Notes: a model not told the origin generated them from the letters alone. DNA of 64,000 nucleotides from Streptomyces sp. A 4/2 (GCF_940670765.1 NZ_CALNVW010000020.1:248001-312000); one strand, 5' to 3'; shown: positions 16,617 to 25,433, numbered from the stretch's first letter. Numbers and translations: made by a program.

Positions 16617-16791
16617 AACGCGCCGTTAACACGGCTGCCGTCGGCTACCCGGGCATTTCAGCCGTCCGGGGCAACCGACGGCGGCACCGGCCGGAAGCGG
16701 AATCCGTGTTGTTCCCGGCGGGTGGCCGTACGTCCGCACGACGGAAGGGCATGTTCAAGCCACGGGCAAAGACTTCCTCAATCCCGCGGGA

Positions 16792-17298
16792 TCAGGCCCC
16801 GACCGTCCCGTCGACCCCTTCGCGGAGGAAGTCGGCGTGACCGTTGTGCCGGGCGTACTCGTGAATCATGTGCAGCATGACCAGCCGCAGGGAGACGTCC
16901 TCGGCCCATCTGGCGTTGTGCGCCGTCACATCGAGCGACTCGGCGTCCCGCTCGATGCGCCGGGCGTGCTCCACCTCCGACTGCCAGGCGCCGAACGCCT
17001 CGGCACGGGTGGACCCGGTCGCGTCGTACGCCACCTGGAAGTCCTCGTCGTCCGACCACACGAGCGGAATGTCCTCGCCGTTCACCACCCGGCGGAACCA
17101 GGTGCGCTCCACCTCGGCCATGTGCCTCACGAGGCCGAGAAGTGAAAGCGCCGACGGCGGCATCGACTTGAGGCGCAGCTCGTCGTCGGTGAGACCGTCG
17201 CACTTCATCGCCAGAGTCGCGCGGTGGAAGTCGAGAAAAGCGCGCAGCATCTCCCGCTCCCCCGCGATGAGAGGCGGCCCTGTTCGTTCGGTCGTCAC
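16792..17298 (-). CDS. DinB superfamily (DUF664-type) protein
   Basis: A 168-residue four-helix DinB-like protein: LRAFLDFHRATLAMKCDGL near the start, the His of LLGLVRHMAEVERTWF and the late HMIHEYARHNGHADFLRE. The His residues match the three-His metal site of bacillithiol/mycothiol-dependent DinB enzymes, so a thiol-transferase role is possible. The GTG start follows GAAGGGA. It lies 28 bases downstream of the NTF2-like gene on the same strand, so the two are probably one operon. Confidence 0.82.
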   Translation of the reverse strand: MTTERTGPPLIAGEREMLRAFLDFHRATLAMKCDGLTDDELRLKSMPPSALSLLGLVRHMAEVERTWFRRVVNGEDIPLVWSDDEDFQVAYDATGSTRAEAFGAWQSEVEHARRIERDAESLDVTAHNARWAEDVSLRLVMLHMIHEYARHNGHADFLREGVDGTVGA

Positions 17299-17326
17299 TT
17301 TCGGAATCCCTTCGGGGGGCAACACT

Positions 17327-17677
17327 TCAGGACTTCGGGAGGCGCCCCCCGAAGAAGACCTGTGTCTCGACGAGTTGCCCGTCCCGTACCGTGCTCAACT
17401 CCACGTTGCGATGGCGTTCGCCGGTCTTGAGCTCGTATTCGTACATGATGAAGACGCCGTCGCCACCGGCGGGTACGACCGTGCGGATCTCCTGCCACCG
17501 CAGACGGTCCGCCGTGGGGAAACAACGCTCGAAGAACGCCGCCCTGTCGATGCGGTCGTCCTGCGGGCTGGTGAAGACGAAACTCTCCGCGATCAGCTTC
17601 TCGGCCGCTGCGCGGTCCTGAGCGATATAGCTCTCCAGGCACTTGCGCACGACATCTGCATTCGGCTGCTGTGACAT
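17327..17677 (-). CDS. NTF2-like / SnoaL-type protein
   Basis: A 116-residue protein with the cone-shaped NTF2 fold: VVRKCLESYIAQDRAAAEKL, the FxSPxDD stretch FVFTSPQDDRIDRAAFFERC and a C-terminal strand VETQVFFG. Such proteins are limonene-epoxide-hydrolase-like or merely ligand-binding. The ATG follows GAGGGAG. First gene of a probable two-gene unit with the DinB-like gene. A block of 15-base repeats lies directly upstream, where the promoter should be. Confidence 0.8.
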   Translation of the reverse strand: MSQQPNADVVRKCLESYIAQDRAAAEKLIAESFVFTSPQDDRIDRAAFFERCFPTADRLRWQEIRTVVPAGGDGVFIMYEYELKTGERHRNVELSTVRDGQLVETQVFFGGRLPKS

Positions 17678-17695
17678 GGTGACTCCCTCGTCGCA

Positions 17696-17770
17696 CGGAT
17701 TCGGGTCATACCGATTCGGGGCGTACGGATTCTGGGCGTACGGATTCTGGGCGTACGGATTCGGGTCTTC
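17696..17770. repeat. Five 15-bp tandem repeats upstream of NTF2-like gene
   Basis: Units starting at 17696, 17711, 17726, 17741 and 17756 follow the pattern CGGATTCTGGGCGTA; the third and fourth are identical. The block starts 19 bases upstream of the NTF2-like start codon, so it is likely within its 5' region or promoter. Confidence 0.85.
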
Positions 17771-17836
17771 TGGTTGTACGAAACCCGGCCCCGAGAAGGT
17801 ACGTGTTCCCCCATGAGTCGGGCCCGCAGGTGTTTT

Positions 17837-19075
17837 CTACTTCTGCCGGGAGGCCCCGGTGCTGCGGATCTGCAGCTGCTCCAGACGGCTCTCCAGCAGC
17901 TGAAGGGCCCCACGCTGACGTCCGGGAACCCGGCGGCGCAGCTCGACGAGGTCCGCGGCGAGCTCATGGGCCCGCCCCGCCTCCGTTATCTGGCCCCATT
18001 CGTGGTGCGCCCGGTCCACGGCCGCCTCGACCTCGGGGTCGTTCTCGGCCTGTCCACCGGAGAGACGCGCGCCGGCGGCCATCATCCACAACTCGCAGCT
18101 GCGGGCGGCGTCCTGGGCGAGGTGGGCGAGGTCGGCCCGCACCTCCAGCCAGTGGAGTGCCTGCCCGGAGCCCGGTCCGTATGTGCGCAGCGCCTCGCTC
18201 TCCCAGGCGGCGGCTGCGGCGGCGGCCTCGGTGTGCCGCCCCGCGTGGGCCGCCGAGAGGATCGCCGGGTGCGGATCGGGCGTGGCAGCTGCGGCGGGGG
18301 GCGGTGGCGTCCCTGCGGCGGCGTCCCTGCTGGCCTGCGGCGGGACGGCCGCTCGTACGCTCGGCTGCTCCACAGCGAACGCTGGGGCCGACGGGGCGCC
18401 CGGTGCCGGGCCGAACAGCAGGGCGCCTTCGGATCCGCTCTGTGCCACGGCCAGTTCATGGAGTTGGTCCATCGGCGGTCTGGCCCCGCTGCGCCAGATC
18501 TCGGCCATGGCCTTCAGATAGCCGGGGGCGCCGGTCGTACGGCGTCCGGGCGGCGGCGCGACACGCCCGTACATCCGGACCCCGGGGCCCAGACCGATAC
18601 CGCCACCGGTGAGCTGCTGCCAGGCTTCGGCGTCGGCCACCAGGTCCACGACCACCGTCGTGCTGCCTGGCGGCCGGATTCCGAGTTCGGTCGCCAGCCA
18701 GTGCCATGGCAGACCGGTGTAACGCACGGTCGTCGGCGTCGTACGGGCGAGCGCCAGGTGAATCAGGCGTTGTTTACGGTCGAGTTGCAGTTGTCCCGCG
18801 ATGTACAGGAAAAGCGGGCCGGGGGTCGCCGCGACGGCGCGCACCCTGGTCAGCACGGTCTGCGGCTCCCTCGGATCCGCCAGTTCGACGACGGTCGCGA
18901 CCTCGGTGCCGGTGAGCACGCTCGGGGGCACCACGGCGAGCGTCGCCAGCACCGATGTCGCGTCTGTCAGACGGCCTTTGCCCTCCGGAGCGGCTGCGAG
19001 CAGCAGCGCGGTTCCCGGTGTCCTGTCGTCCCCGTTGATCACCACACCAGAACCGTAGCCGGTGGGAGGCGACAT
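17837..19075 (-). CDS. Caspase-like protein lacking catalytic residues, helical C-terminus
   Basis: A 412-residue protein not assigned to a named family. Residues 20-150 follow the pattern of Streptomyces caspase-like (peptidase C14) domains: GTALLLAAAP, then VVELADPREPQTVLTRV, then PLFLYIAGQLQL. In active members the last reads YxGHG; here the His is Gln95. The strand that should end in D-C-C reads VVVDLVADAE, so the Cys is gone too. Residues 260-400 are Ala-rich helices that look like TPR-type repeats. I chose the ATG giving MSPPTGYGS; its ribosome-binding site is weak and a Pro/Glu-rich in-frame extension exists upstream. Probably a non-proteolytic scaffold. Confidence 0.6.
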   Translation of the reverse strand: MSPPTGYGSGVVINGDDRTPGTALLLAAAPEGKGRLTDATSVLATLAVVPPSVLTGTEVATVVELADPREPQTVLTRVRAVAATPGPLFLYIAGQLQLDRKQRLIHLALARTTPTTVRYTGLPWHWLATELGIRPPGSTTVVVDLVADAEAWQQLTGGGIGLGPGVRMYGRVAPPPGRRTTGAPGYLKAMAEIWRSGARPPMDQLHELAVAQSGSEGALLFGPAPGAPSAPAFAVEQPSVRAAVPPQASRDAAAGTPPPPAAAATPDPHPAILSAAHAGRHTEAAAAAAAWESEALRTYGPGSGQALHWLEVRADLAHLAQDAARSCELWMMAAGARLSGGQAENDPEVEAAVDRAHHEWGQITEAGRAHELAADLVELRRRVPGRQRGALQLLESRLEQLQIRSTGASRQK

Positions 19076-19443
19076 CAGAACCGCAGGCTTTGGCTCCGGT
19101 TTACGGACGGGTGGTTCATAAACCCCGAGCGGCTCCGGGAACGGCTCATGGAACGGCTCGGGGAACAACAGCCGTCCGCAGCCGATCGGGGCGGCCCACC
19201 GGGCCGCTCGACGGCCCGACAGCCGGGCAGCCCGGCTTTCGCGCCGTGAGAGCACCGTGGGCACCGCTCGGACCGAGTGGTGCCCACATGCCGCTCTGAC
19301 CCGGCACTCAGCCCGTCGGCGAAGAACGCCTGGCCCGATCATCACGAATGACGCCTGGTTCGGATGTCTTCATGCAGCACGCCGACCGTAGCGGCTGAGC
19401 GAGAGCCCACGCACTCGGGCGACTCGACCGAAACCGAGCCGAC
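19076..19443. other. Intergenic gap with hairpin and imperfect 12-bp repeats
   Basis: These 368 bases have no convincing gene. Between 19130 and 19170 there are imperfect repeats of CGGCTC(C/A)GGGAA type. If the caspase-like gene starts further upstream than called, this stretch would encode a Pro/Glu-rich N-terminus. Confidence 0.4.
19257..19287 (-). terminator. Hairpin downstream of Clp-N gene
   Basis: The 9-bp arms 19257-19265 and 19279-19287 pair perfectly and continue inward with CTCGG/CCGAG. It is 157 bases beyond the stop of the Clp-N gene, so the assignment is tentative. Confidence 0.55.
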
Positions 19444-20184
19444 TCACTTCTTCTCGTGGGCGACCGCCAAGGACGCCAGCCAGCTGGCCACCTGAACCTC
19501 GGTGGCGGCCTTGTCGACACCCGTATCGGCGAGCACCCCGTTACCGTCCTCGAATTCGAGGAGCGCGAGCAGGACGTGCTCGGTACCGATGAAGTTGTGC
19601 CCGAGCCGCAAGGCTTCCCGGAAGGTCAGCTCCAGCACCTTCCGCGCGCCCGCGTCGTAAGGAACGAGATCGGGCACCTCGTCGACCGCAGGCGGCAAGG
19701 TGGCGGTCACGGCCTGGCGCAGGTCGTCCAACCGCACGCCCTGCGCCACGATCGCCTGGGCACCGAGGGCCTCCGGCTGGGTCAGGAGCCCCAGCACCAG
19801 ATGCGCCGGACCGATTTCGGCGTGGCCGGCCGCTCGGGCCTCGTTCTGCGCCGCCATCACGACGTTCTTCGCCCGGTCCGTGAATCGGCCGAACCCCTGG
19901 CTGAGGTCGAGAGGTGGCGCCTCGCCGCCCGCCTTGGGGACGAACCGCTTCTGAGCCGCCTGCCTGGTCACACCCATGCTCTTGCCGATGTCCGTCCAGG
20001 AGGCGCCCGAGCGCCTCGCCTGATCCACGAAGTGGCCGATCAGGTGGTCGGCCACATCGCCCAGGTGGTCGGCGGCGATGACTGCGTCGGTCAGCTGTTC
20101 CAGTGCGTCGGAGTGAGCCTTCTTGATGGCCTCGATCAGGTCGTCGAGCCGGACCGGATTCGCCATGGGAGTTGGATTCACCAT
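19444..20184 (-). CDS. Clp N-terminal-domain protein with HTH region
   Basis: A 246-residue protein without AAA+ modules. Residues 10-85 form a helical region with an HTH-like stretch (ASWTDIGKSMGVTRQAAQKR). Residues 100-240 carry two Clp-N repeats (RAKNVVMAAQNEARAAGHAE, then IGTEHVLLALLE), which in ClpA/ClpC bind substrates or adaptors. The promoter is covered by two palindromic operators, and the predicted transcript begins at the ATG itself, so the message is leaderless. Autoregulation by the HTH region is possible. It may be an adaptor or a regulator of the Clp system; this is inference. Confidence 0.82.
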   Translation of the reverse strand: MVNPTPMANPVRLDDLIEAIKKAHSDALEQLTDAVIAADHLGDVADHLIGHFVDQARRSGASWTDIGKSMGVTRQAAQKRFVPKAGGEAPPLDLSQGFGRFTDRAKNVVMAAQNEARAAGHAEIGPAHLVLGLLTQPEALGAQAIVAQGVRLDDLRQAVTATLPPAVDEVPDLVPYDAGARKVLELTFREALRLGHNFIGTEHVLLALLEFEDGNGVLADTGVDKAATEVQVASWLASLAVAHEKK

Positions 20185-20185
20185 G

Positions 20186-20232
20186 TGTCAACCTCAGGTT
20201 GACAGTAGGCGGGTGTCAACCTGGGGTTGTCA
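20186..20232 (-). promoter_or_regulatory. Promoter overlapped by two palindromic operators
   Basis: TGTCAACCTCAGGTTGACA (20186-20204) is a perfect 19-base palindrome. A second, imperfect copy covers 20214-20232, with centres 28 bases apart. On the minus strand the -35 TTGACA (20219-20214) and the -10 TGAGGT (20196-20191) lie within them, 17 bases apart, and the ATG follows after 6 bases. The stop codon of the upstream DUF6397 gene (20216-20218) is inside the second operator. Confidence 0.75.
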
Positions 20233-21256
20233 CTGATTCCGGTGTCGAAGCGGGAAGTGGTGACGGGAAGTGGTGATCATCCAACAGGGACGGACGCCGC
20301 CCGCCGCGGGCTTCGGGCCTGCCCGTCAGGCCACGGTGCGACGCACCGGGTCGGCGGCCGTTCCGGGGCCCGGGGCCACATCTCGCCGGGAGGCCCCTCG
20401 CCCGCCCTTCCTCGGCGGATCGAGGCATCGCCGCCGTTCCACGACCACTCCCCTCCGGACGGGGAGCCGGCCGGTCCGCGCGGGCTTCGTCCAGCGCGAG
20501 AATCAGGCTCCCGCGATGCCACAAGATCTCGTCCGGGTCGTCCGCCGACAGCAGCCGCTCCACCACCTCCCGCGCCACCGGAGAGTCCGGCAGCTCCCGA
20601 ACGGGCTCCGGCGGCCGGAGCCTGCTCAGGTACGCGCGCTCGTACGGATCGTCCACCACCTCAGCGAGCTCCACCGGATCGAGGGCACCGGCCGCCACCG
20701 CCGCCCGAGCCCAAGGATCCTCGGCAAGTCGCAGCAACAGCCCCAGACGGCGCCCACGCCAGTTGCGCGCTCGCCAGTCCTCCCCAGCGGCAAGCCTTTC
20801 CCGCAGCACCTCCGGGGTACGGCCCGTGAGCAGTTCCGGCTCGCGGGCCGCGAACTCCCTTACTTCTTCGGCGAGATACATCCAGACCACCGCGCGGTAG
20901 CGGTTCAGCCAGAACCTGACCGGCGTGAAGCAGCCGGCCCTGGCCAGCCTGGTGAAGCGGGCCGGGCCGACACCGATGAGCCCGGCCGCATCGGCCGTAC
21001 CCACCGTCCTCACCCGCTCCCGCAGCGCATCGGGGAAACCCTTGAGCGACTGGAGCCGGCCGATCTCGTCACGCGCGACGCGGCGCCGCCCCCCACCCAC
21101 GCCCGGCGTGGACCGGATGTGCCCGAGATGCACGGCCAGATCGAACTCGCCTCGCCTCAGCCCGAGTTGCTGAGCCGCGTGCCCCAAAGACAATGACGCG
21201 GCCGACGTGGCGAGCGCCGCGGTCACGGCACCACGATCCGCTTCGGTTACCGACAT
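20216..21256 (-). CDS. DUF6397 family protein
   Basis: About 346 residues. The N-terminal half has HTH-like segments (LSLGHAAQQLGLRRGEFDLA, then IGVGPARFTRLARAGCF) and a conserved FWLNRYRAVVWMYLAEEV block; the rest is Arg/Ala-rich with WRARNWRGRRLGLLLRL. This matches the Streptomyces DUF6397 family, of unknown function but DNA-binding-like in layout. The last 90 residues are low-complexity Pro/Arg/Gly. I chose the ATG giving MSVTEADRG because GGGGGAGG sits before it. Its stop codon lies in the operator of the next gene. Confidence 0.75.
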   Translation of the reverse strand: MSVTEADRGAVTAALATSAASLSLGHAAQQLGLRRGEFDLAVHLGHIRSTPGVGGGRRRVARDEIGRLQSLKGFPDALRERVRTVGTADAAGLIGVGPARFTRLARAGCFTPVRFWLNRYRAVVWMYLAEEVREFAAREPELLTGRTPEVLRERLAAGEDWRARNWRGRRLGLLLRLAEDPWARAAVAAGALDPVELAEVVDDPYERAYLSRLRPPEPVRELPDSPVAREVVERLLSADDPDEILWHRGSLILALDEARADRPAPRPEGSGRGTAAMPRSAEEGRARGLPARCGPGPRNGRRPGASHRGLTGRPEARGGRRPSLLDDHHFPSPLPASTPESVTTPG

Positions 21257-21376
21257 GAAGCCCTCCCCCATGAGGTACGAATACTCTCTGTAATCACCGT
21301 AACTCAGGGGAGCCGCTGCCCGCCCGGCCTGTGGACAACTCTCCGGACCGGGCGAACAGCGCAGGTCAGCCGCTTC

Positions 21377-21790
21377 TCACCAACGCGCGGTGGGGGTGTC
21401 GTCGGGCTGCCGGGCAGCAACAGCGAGGTGCTCGCCGACCCGGTTGACGAGCAGAGTCATCTCGTATGCGATCTGTCCGATGTCCGCGTCGGCGGTGCCC
21501 AGAATGCAGAGGCAACTTCCTTCACCCGCCGCCGTGACGAAAAGGACTCCTTCGTCGAATTCGACCATCGTCTGCCGGACTCTGCCGGTCCGGAAATGCC
21601 GCCCCGACCCCTTGGCGAGGCTGTGCATGCCTGAAGCAACAGCTGCGAGATGTTCCGCGTCCTCCTGGGCGAGCTCCTTGCTCGCTCCGGTCACCAGCCC
21701 GTCGTTGGACAGCACCAGTGCGTACCGCACGTGATCGACCCGGTTCGTCAGGTCGTCCAGAAGCCAGTCAAGTCCCTTGCTCAGCGCCAT
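21377..21790 (-). CDS. Roadblock/LC7 domain protein, orphan
   Basis: A 137-residue roadblock/LC7 protein (GLDWLLDDLTNRVDHVRYAL, then LVLSNDGLVTG). In Streptomyces these normally sit in conservons with a sensor-like kinase, a DUF742 protein and a small Ras-like GTPase, where the roadblock protein is a likely GTPase-activating or dimerising partner. None of those genes is adjacent here, so this is a solo copy. The ATG follows GGGGAGGGGCGGGAC. It is divergent from the PPOX gene. Confidence 0.88.
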   Translation of the reverse strand: MALSKGLDWLLDDLTNRVDHVRYALVLSNDGLVTGASKELAQEDAEHLAAVASGMHSLAKGSGRHFRTGRVRQTMVEFDEGVLFVTAAGEGSCLCILGTADADIGQIAYEMTLLVNRVGEHLAVAARQPDDTPTARW

Positions 21791-21930
21791 GTCCCGCCCC
21801 TCCCCGTTCAATTCGTTCCCCGTGTCCATGTATGACGGCCAGCCTTCACCACTGCCGCGCTCCGGGCAAGAAGACACATTCCCGGAGCGTTCGGTTCGCG
21901 ATGCCGTCCAGGACGGCCGATGATGTCGCC

Positions 21931-22359
21931 ATGGCACAGCAGATGAGTGAAGACCAGTGGCGTGCGTTCGTCTCGGAGTCCACGCGCACGGCCAAGCTGT
22001 CGACCGTACGGGCGGACGGCAGCCCGCACATCGCGCCTGTCTGGTTCGTCCTCGACGGCGCGGATCTCGTGTTCAACACGGGCAGGGGAACAGTCAAGGG
22101 GCACAACCTCGCACGCGACGGACGCGTCGCGCTGTGTGTGGACGACGACCGGCCGCCGTTCGCGTTCGTGGTGATCCAGGGGCGCGCGACGCTGAGTGAG
22201 GACCTGGACGAGGTGGGTCTCTGGGCCGGTCGCATCGGAGCCCGGTACATGGGCGCGGAGCGCGCCGCGGAGTTCGCTGCCCGCAACGGCGTACCGGGCG
22301 AGCTCCTCGTACGCGTGACGATCGAGAAGGTCCTCGCCCAGGCCCGGGTAGCGGATTGA
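21931..22359 (+). CDS. PPOX-class F420/FMN-dependent protein
   Basis: A 142-residue split-barrel protein of the pyridoxamine-phosphate-oxidase-like class, subset often F420-dependent in actinobacteria. Typical stretches are ARTAKLSTVRADGSPHIAPV-like sequence, FNTGRGTVKGHNL and VIQGRATLSED. It probably reduces a small molecule using F420 or FMN; the substrate is unknown. I chose the ATG giving MAQQMSEDQWRAF; an ATG 30 bases upstream is possible. It is divergent from the roadblock gene. Confidence 0.82.
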   Translation: MAQQMSEDQWRAFVSESTRTAKLSTVRADGSPHIAPVWFVLDGADLVFNTGRGTVKGHNLARDGRVALCVDDDRPPFAFVVIQGRATLSEDLDEVGLWAGRIGARYMGAERAAEFAARNGVPGELLVRVTIEKVLAQARVAD

Positions 22360-22462
22360 GGACCGGCCCGCCGGCCCCTCGTCGCTGAGCCGAATGCCCC
22401 TGGGATCACTCATCCGCGTGAGGAAACCAATCCGGCGGGCCATCGGTTCCGAAGACCAGAGC

Positions 22463-24055
22463 GTGACGAAAACACCCAGCAAGTGGATCCGCCTGCCACT
22501 GGCAGCGCTCTCCGGGCTGCTCGCCGGCTACGCGGCGCTCGCCGTCGCGGAACTGGTGTCGGCGGCGGTCCGCCCCGAGTCGGAGCCGATCGTCGCGGTG
22601 GGCGCCGCGGCCATCGACCGCACTCCCCCGGGGCTGAAGGACTGGGCGATCCGCCATTTCGGCACCAACGACAAGCTGGTGCTCCAGCTCGGCATCCTCG
22701 CCGTTCTTGCCGTCATCGCCGCGCTCCTCGGACTCCTGGCGCTGTACAACCGCCGGGTCGGCGCGAGCGGCGTGCTGGTGTTCGGTGTCGTCGGGGCCTC
22801 CGCGGCGACCACCCGCCCCGACTCGACCGGTCTGGTGGACGCGGTGCCCTCGGTGGTCGGCGCGGTGGCCGGGGCCCTGCTGCTGTACTGGCTCGCCGGA
22901 CGGCTCACCTCGGCCTTCCCCTTCCGGAGGTCCGGGCACCCGGCGCCCTCGGAGGCCGGCTGGGACCGCCGGGGCTTCGTCGTCGCGGCGACCGCCGCAG
23001 CCGCCGCGTCCACCGGCGCCGGGATCCTGGGCAGGGCGCTCAACGACGCCAAGGGGAACAACGCCGTCGCGTCACGGAACGCCGTACGGCTGCCCAGGCC
23101 GACGTCCCCGGCGGCTCCCGTGCCGAAGGGAGCCCAGGTCCGGGTCCCGGGCGTCAGTTCCTTCATCACTCCCGACTCCACGTTCTACCGGGTCGACACC
23201 GCACTGGTCGTGCCCAAGGTCGATGCGAACAGCTGGAAGCTGCGCATTCACGGCAAGGGCGTCACCCGCCCGCTCACGCTCGACTTCAGGGACCTCCTGC
23301 ACCGGGACCTGATCGAGCGGACGATCACTCTGACCTGCGTGTCGAACGAGGTCGGCGGGCCGTACGTGGGCAACGCCCGCTGGATCGGTGTCAGGCTGGC
23401 CGATGTCCTCAAGGAGGCGGGTGTGAAGCCGCCTTCCCGGGGCGGCCCGGCGAACCAGCTGGTGGCCCGCTCCGTGGACGGAATGACGATCGGGAGTCCG
23501 GTCGAGGACCTGATGGACGGCCGCGACGCGATGCTCGCCCTCGGCATGAACGGTGAGCCGCTCCCCTTCGCGCACGGCTTCCCGGTCCGGATGGTCGTCC
23601 CCGGCCTGTACGGATATGTCTCCGCGTGCAAGTGGATCCAGGACATCGAACTCACCACGTTCGACGCCTACGACCCGTACTGGGTGAACCACGGCTGGTC
23701 CAAGCAGGCACCCATCAAGACGGAGTCACGGATCGACACGCCCAAGTCCTTCGCCCGCCTCAAGGCGGGCACCACCGTCATGATCGCCGGAGTCGCCTGG
23801 GCACAGCACCGTGGCATCGAACGCGTCGAGGTACGCATCGACGACGGACCCTGGAGCAAGGCCCATCTGGCCGCTCAGGACACCACGGACACCTGGCGCC
23901 AGTGGTCCTTCCCCTGGAAGCCCACTTCGTCCGGAACCCACACACTGACCGTCCGCGCGACCGACCGTACGGGCGCGACCCAGACCGGCAAACGCGTCGG
24001 CACCATCCCGAACGGCGCGACCGGCTGGCACTCGGTGGTGGTGACAGTGGAATGA
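22463..24055 (+). CDS. Membrane-anchored molybdopterin oxidoreductase (sulfite-oxidase fold)
   Basis: About 530 residues. The first 150 contain four hydrophobic segments (AALSGLLAGYAALAVAELV, then LGILAVLAVIAALLGLLALY and others). A Tat-like WDRRGFVVAATAAAAA follows, after which a sulfite-oxidase-type molybdopterin domain faces outside; its Mo-binding Cys is in ITLTCVSNEVGG. A C-terminal Mo-co dimerisation (Ig-like) domain ends the chain. Family members are uncharacterised; sulfite or methionine-sulfoxide reduction is possible. The GTG start gives VTKTPSKWIRLP; ribosome-binding site is weak. Confidence 0.87.
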   Translation: MTKTPSKWIRLPLAALSGLLAGYAALAVAELVSAAVRPESEPIVAVGAAAIDRTPPGLKDWAIRHFGTNDKLVLQLGILAVLAVIAALLGLLALYNRRVGASGVLVFGVVGASAATTRPDSTGLVDAVPSVVGAVAGALLLYWLAGRLTSAFPFRRSGHPAPSEAGWDRRGFVVAATAAAAASTGAGILGRALNDAKGNNAVASRNAVRLPRPTSPAAPVPKGAQVRVPGVSSFITPDSTFYRVDTALVVPKVDANSWKLRIHGKGVTRPLTLDFRDLLHRDLIERTITLTCVSNEVGGPYVGNARWIGVRLADVLKEAGVKPPSRGGPANQLVARSVDGMTIGSPVEDLMDGRDAMLALGMNGEPLPFAHGFPVRMVVPGLYGYVSACKWIQDIELTTFDAYDPYWVNHGWSKQAPIKTESRIDTPKSFARLKAGTTVMIAGVAWAQHRGIERVEVRIDDGPWSKAHLAAQDTTDTWRQWSFPWKPTSSGTHTLTVRATDRTGATQTGKRVGTIPNGATGWHSVVVTVE

Positions 24056-24064
24056 CCGGGCGCG

Positions 24065-24568
24065 TCAGCGTTGCGCGTGCCGGGCGCGCCAGTACGGGTT
24101 GTCGTGAGGAAGGCCGCCGGACACCCGCCCGTACATGCCGAACGTCATCAGCAGAAGGCCGACGACAAAGCTGAACAGGACGTTCTGCATGTGGAAGGCC
24201 AGGAAGTTGAAACGGGTACCGATCAGGGCGAGGTTGACGAAGCCGCTGACGATGAAGGCCACGCCGATCACCATGTTCATCATCGATGCGACGTTCCCGC
24301 CGATGGCGGCGCCCACGAGCAGCAGTCCCCCGATCACGATCGACAGGACACTGAGCGCTCCGTTGGTGTTGAGGCCGGCCACCATGTCGCCGCCGGTGTT
24401 GAAGAAGCCGATCTTGTCGATCAGGCCCAGTATGCCGAAGGCCACCAGGACCAGACCCATGAGTCCGGCGCCGAAACGGTAGACACGGCTGAGTTTGTGG
24501 TCGACGGGCAGATGCTCGTCCAGCACGAAGTGGCGTCGGGGCGCGCGCACTGCATGGCTCGTAGCCAT
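24065..24568 (-). CDS. DUF4383 membrane protein
   Basis: A 167-residue protein with four hydrophobic helices and the DUF4383 motifs KLSRVYRFGAGLMGLVLVAF, then GFVNLALIGTRFNFLAFH. Function unknown. The ATG giving MATSHAVRAP has GGAGGAGG upstream. It converges on the molybdopterin gene with only 9 bases between, and no hairpin separates them. Confidence 0.85.
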   Translation of the reverse strand: MATSHAVRAPRRHFVLDEHLPVDHKLSRVYRFGAGLMGLVLVAFGILGLIDKIGFFNTGGDMVAGLNTNGALSVLSIVIGGLLLVGAAIGGNVASMMNMVIGVAFIVSGFVNLALIGTRFNFLAFHMQNVLFSFVVGLLLMTFGMYGRVSGGLPHDNPYWRARHAQR

Positions 24569-24732
24569 CTCGTTCCTCCTCCGCTCCGGAGGCATCCCAC
24601 CCGATCGGCCGTTCAGGAAAAACGAAGGGCCAACATGCCCCATTTGCTGCTCTTTATGGTAAGCGAAACCACGTACTGAAGAGAGACTGAAGAGAGGGGA
24701 CGCCCAGGCACCGGCTGCGGGATCATCGCTCC

Positions 24733-25335
24733 ATGGCCGATGACCACCACACACATGTCCAGCAGTTCTTCGGCGTGCGGGCTGCCGGCTGGGACGCACG
24801 CTTCCCCGACGACGCGCCCGCCTTCGCCACTGCTGTCGCCGCACTGGGGCTGCGCCCCGGTGACGCCGTCCTCGACGCGGGCTGCGGTACCGGAAGGGCC
24901 CTGCCCGCACTGCGCGAGGCCGTGGGGCCGGCCGGTCTCGTCATCGGGGCCGACCTGACCCCCGAGATGCTGGCGTCCGCCGCACGTGCGGGACGGCAGC
25001 GCGAGGCACAGCTCCTGCTCGCGGACGTCGCACAACTTCCGCTGCTCACACAGTCGCTGGATGCCGTGTTCGCCGCCGGGCTGATCGCCCATCTGCCGCG
25101 GCCGGAAGCAAATCTGCGCGAGTTGGCGCGAGTTGTCCGACCGGGAGGCCTACTGGCGCTCTTCCACCCGATCGGCAGGGCCGCCCTCGCGGCCCGGCAG
25201 GGGCGGCAGCTCGGCGCGAACGACCTGCGCGCGGAGTCGATGCTGCGTCCGCAGCTCGCCTCCGCGGGCTGGCAGTTGACCTCGTACAGCGACGAACCCG
25301 GCCGGTTCCTCGCGGTGGCTGTGCACCAGGGCTGA
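24733..25335 (+). CDS. Class I SAM-dependent methyltransferase
   Basis: A 200-residue methyltransferase. Motif I is VLDAGCGTGRALPAL, the acidic residue after strand 2 is in VIGADLTPEML, and the post-motif LARVVRPGGLLALFHP is typical of methyltransferase type 11. The substrate cannot be predicted. The gene is divergent from DUF4383; the next gene downstream on the same strand has its own ribosome-binding site 98 bases later. Confidence 0.85.
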   Translation: MADDHHTHVQQFFGVRAAGWDARFPDDAPAFATAVAALGLRPGDAVLDAGCGTGRALPALREAVGPAGLVIGADLTPEMLASAARAGRQREAQLLLADVAQLPLLTQSLDAVFAAGLIAHLPRPEANLRELARVVRPGGLLALFHPIGRAALAARQGRQLGANDLRAESMLRPQLASAGWQLTSYSDEPGRFLAVAVHQG

Positions 25336-25433
25336 ACGCACCTGCCGGGCGGAGCCGGTTCGTCCGCTCCTCTCGACGGCGGGGTTACCCACTGGTTAAG
25401 GTGCGCCGACGACTGATCGACCAGGAGGCCGCC

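Noticed and set aside
20227-21196. Plus-strand open frames opposite the DUF6397 gene
   Set aside because: Pro/Arg-rich low-complexity translations typical of antisense frames; the minus frame has HTH-like segments and a ribosome-binding site.
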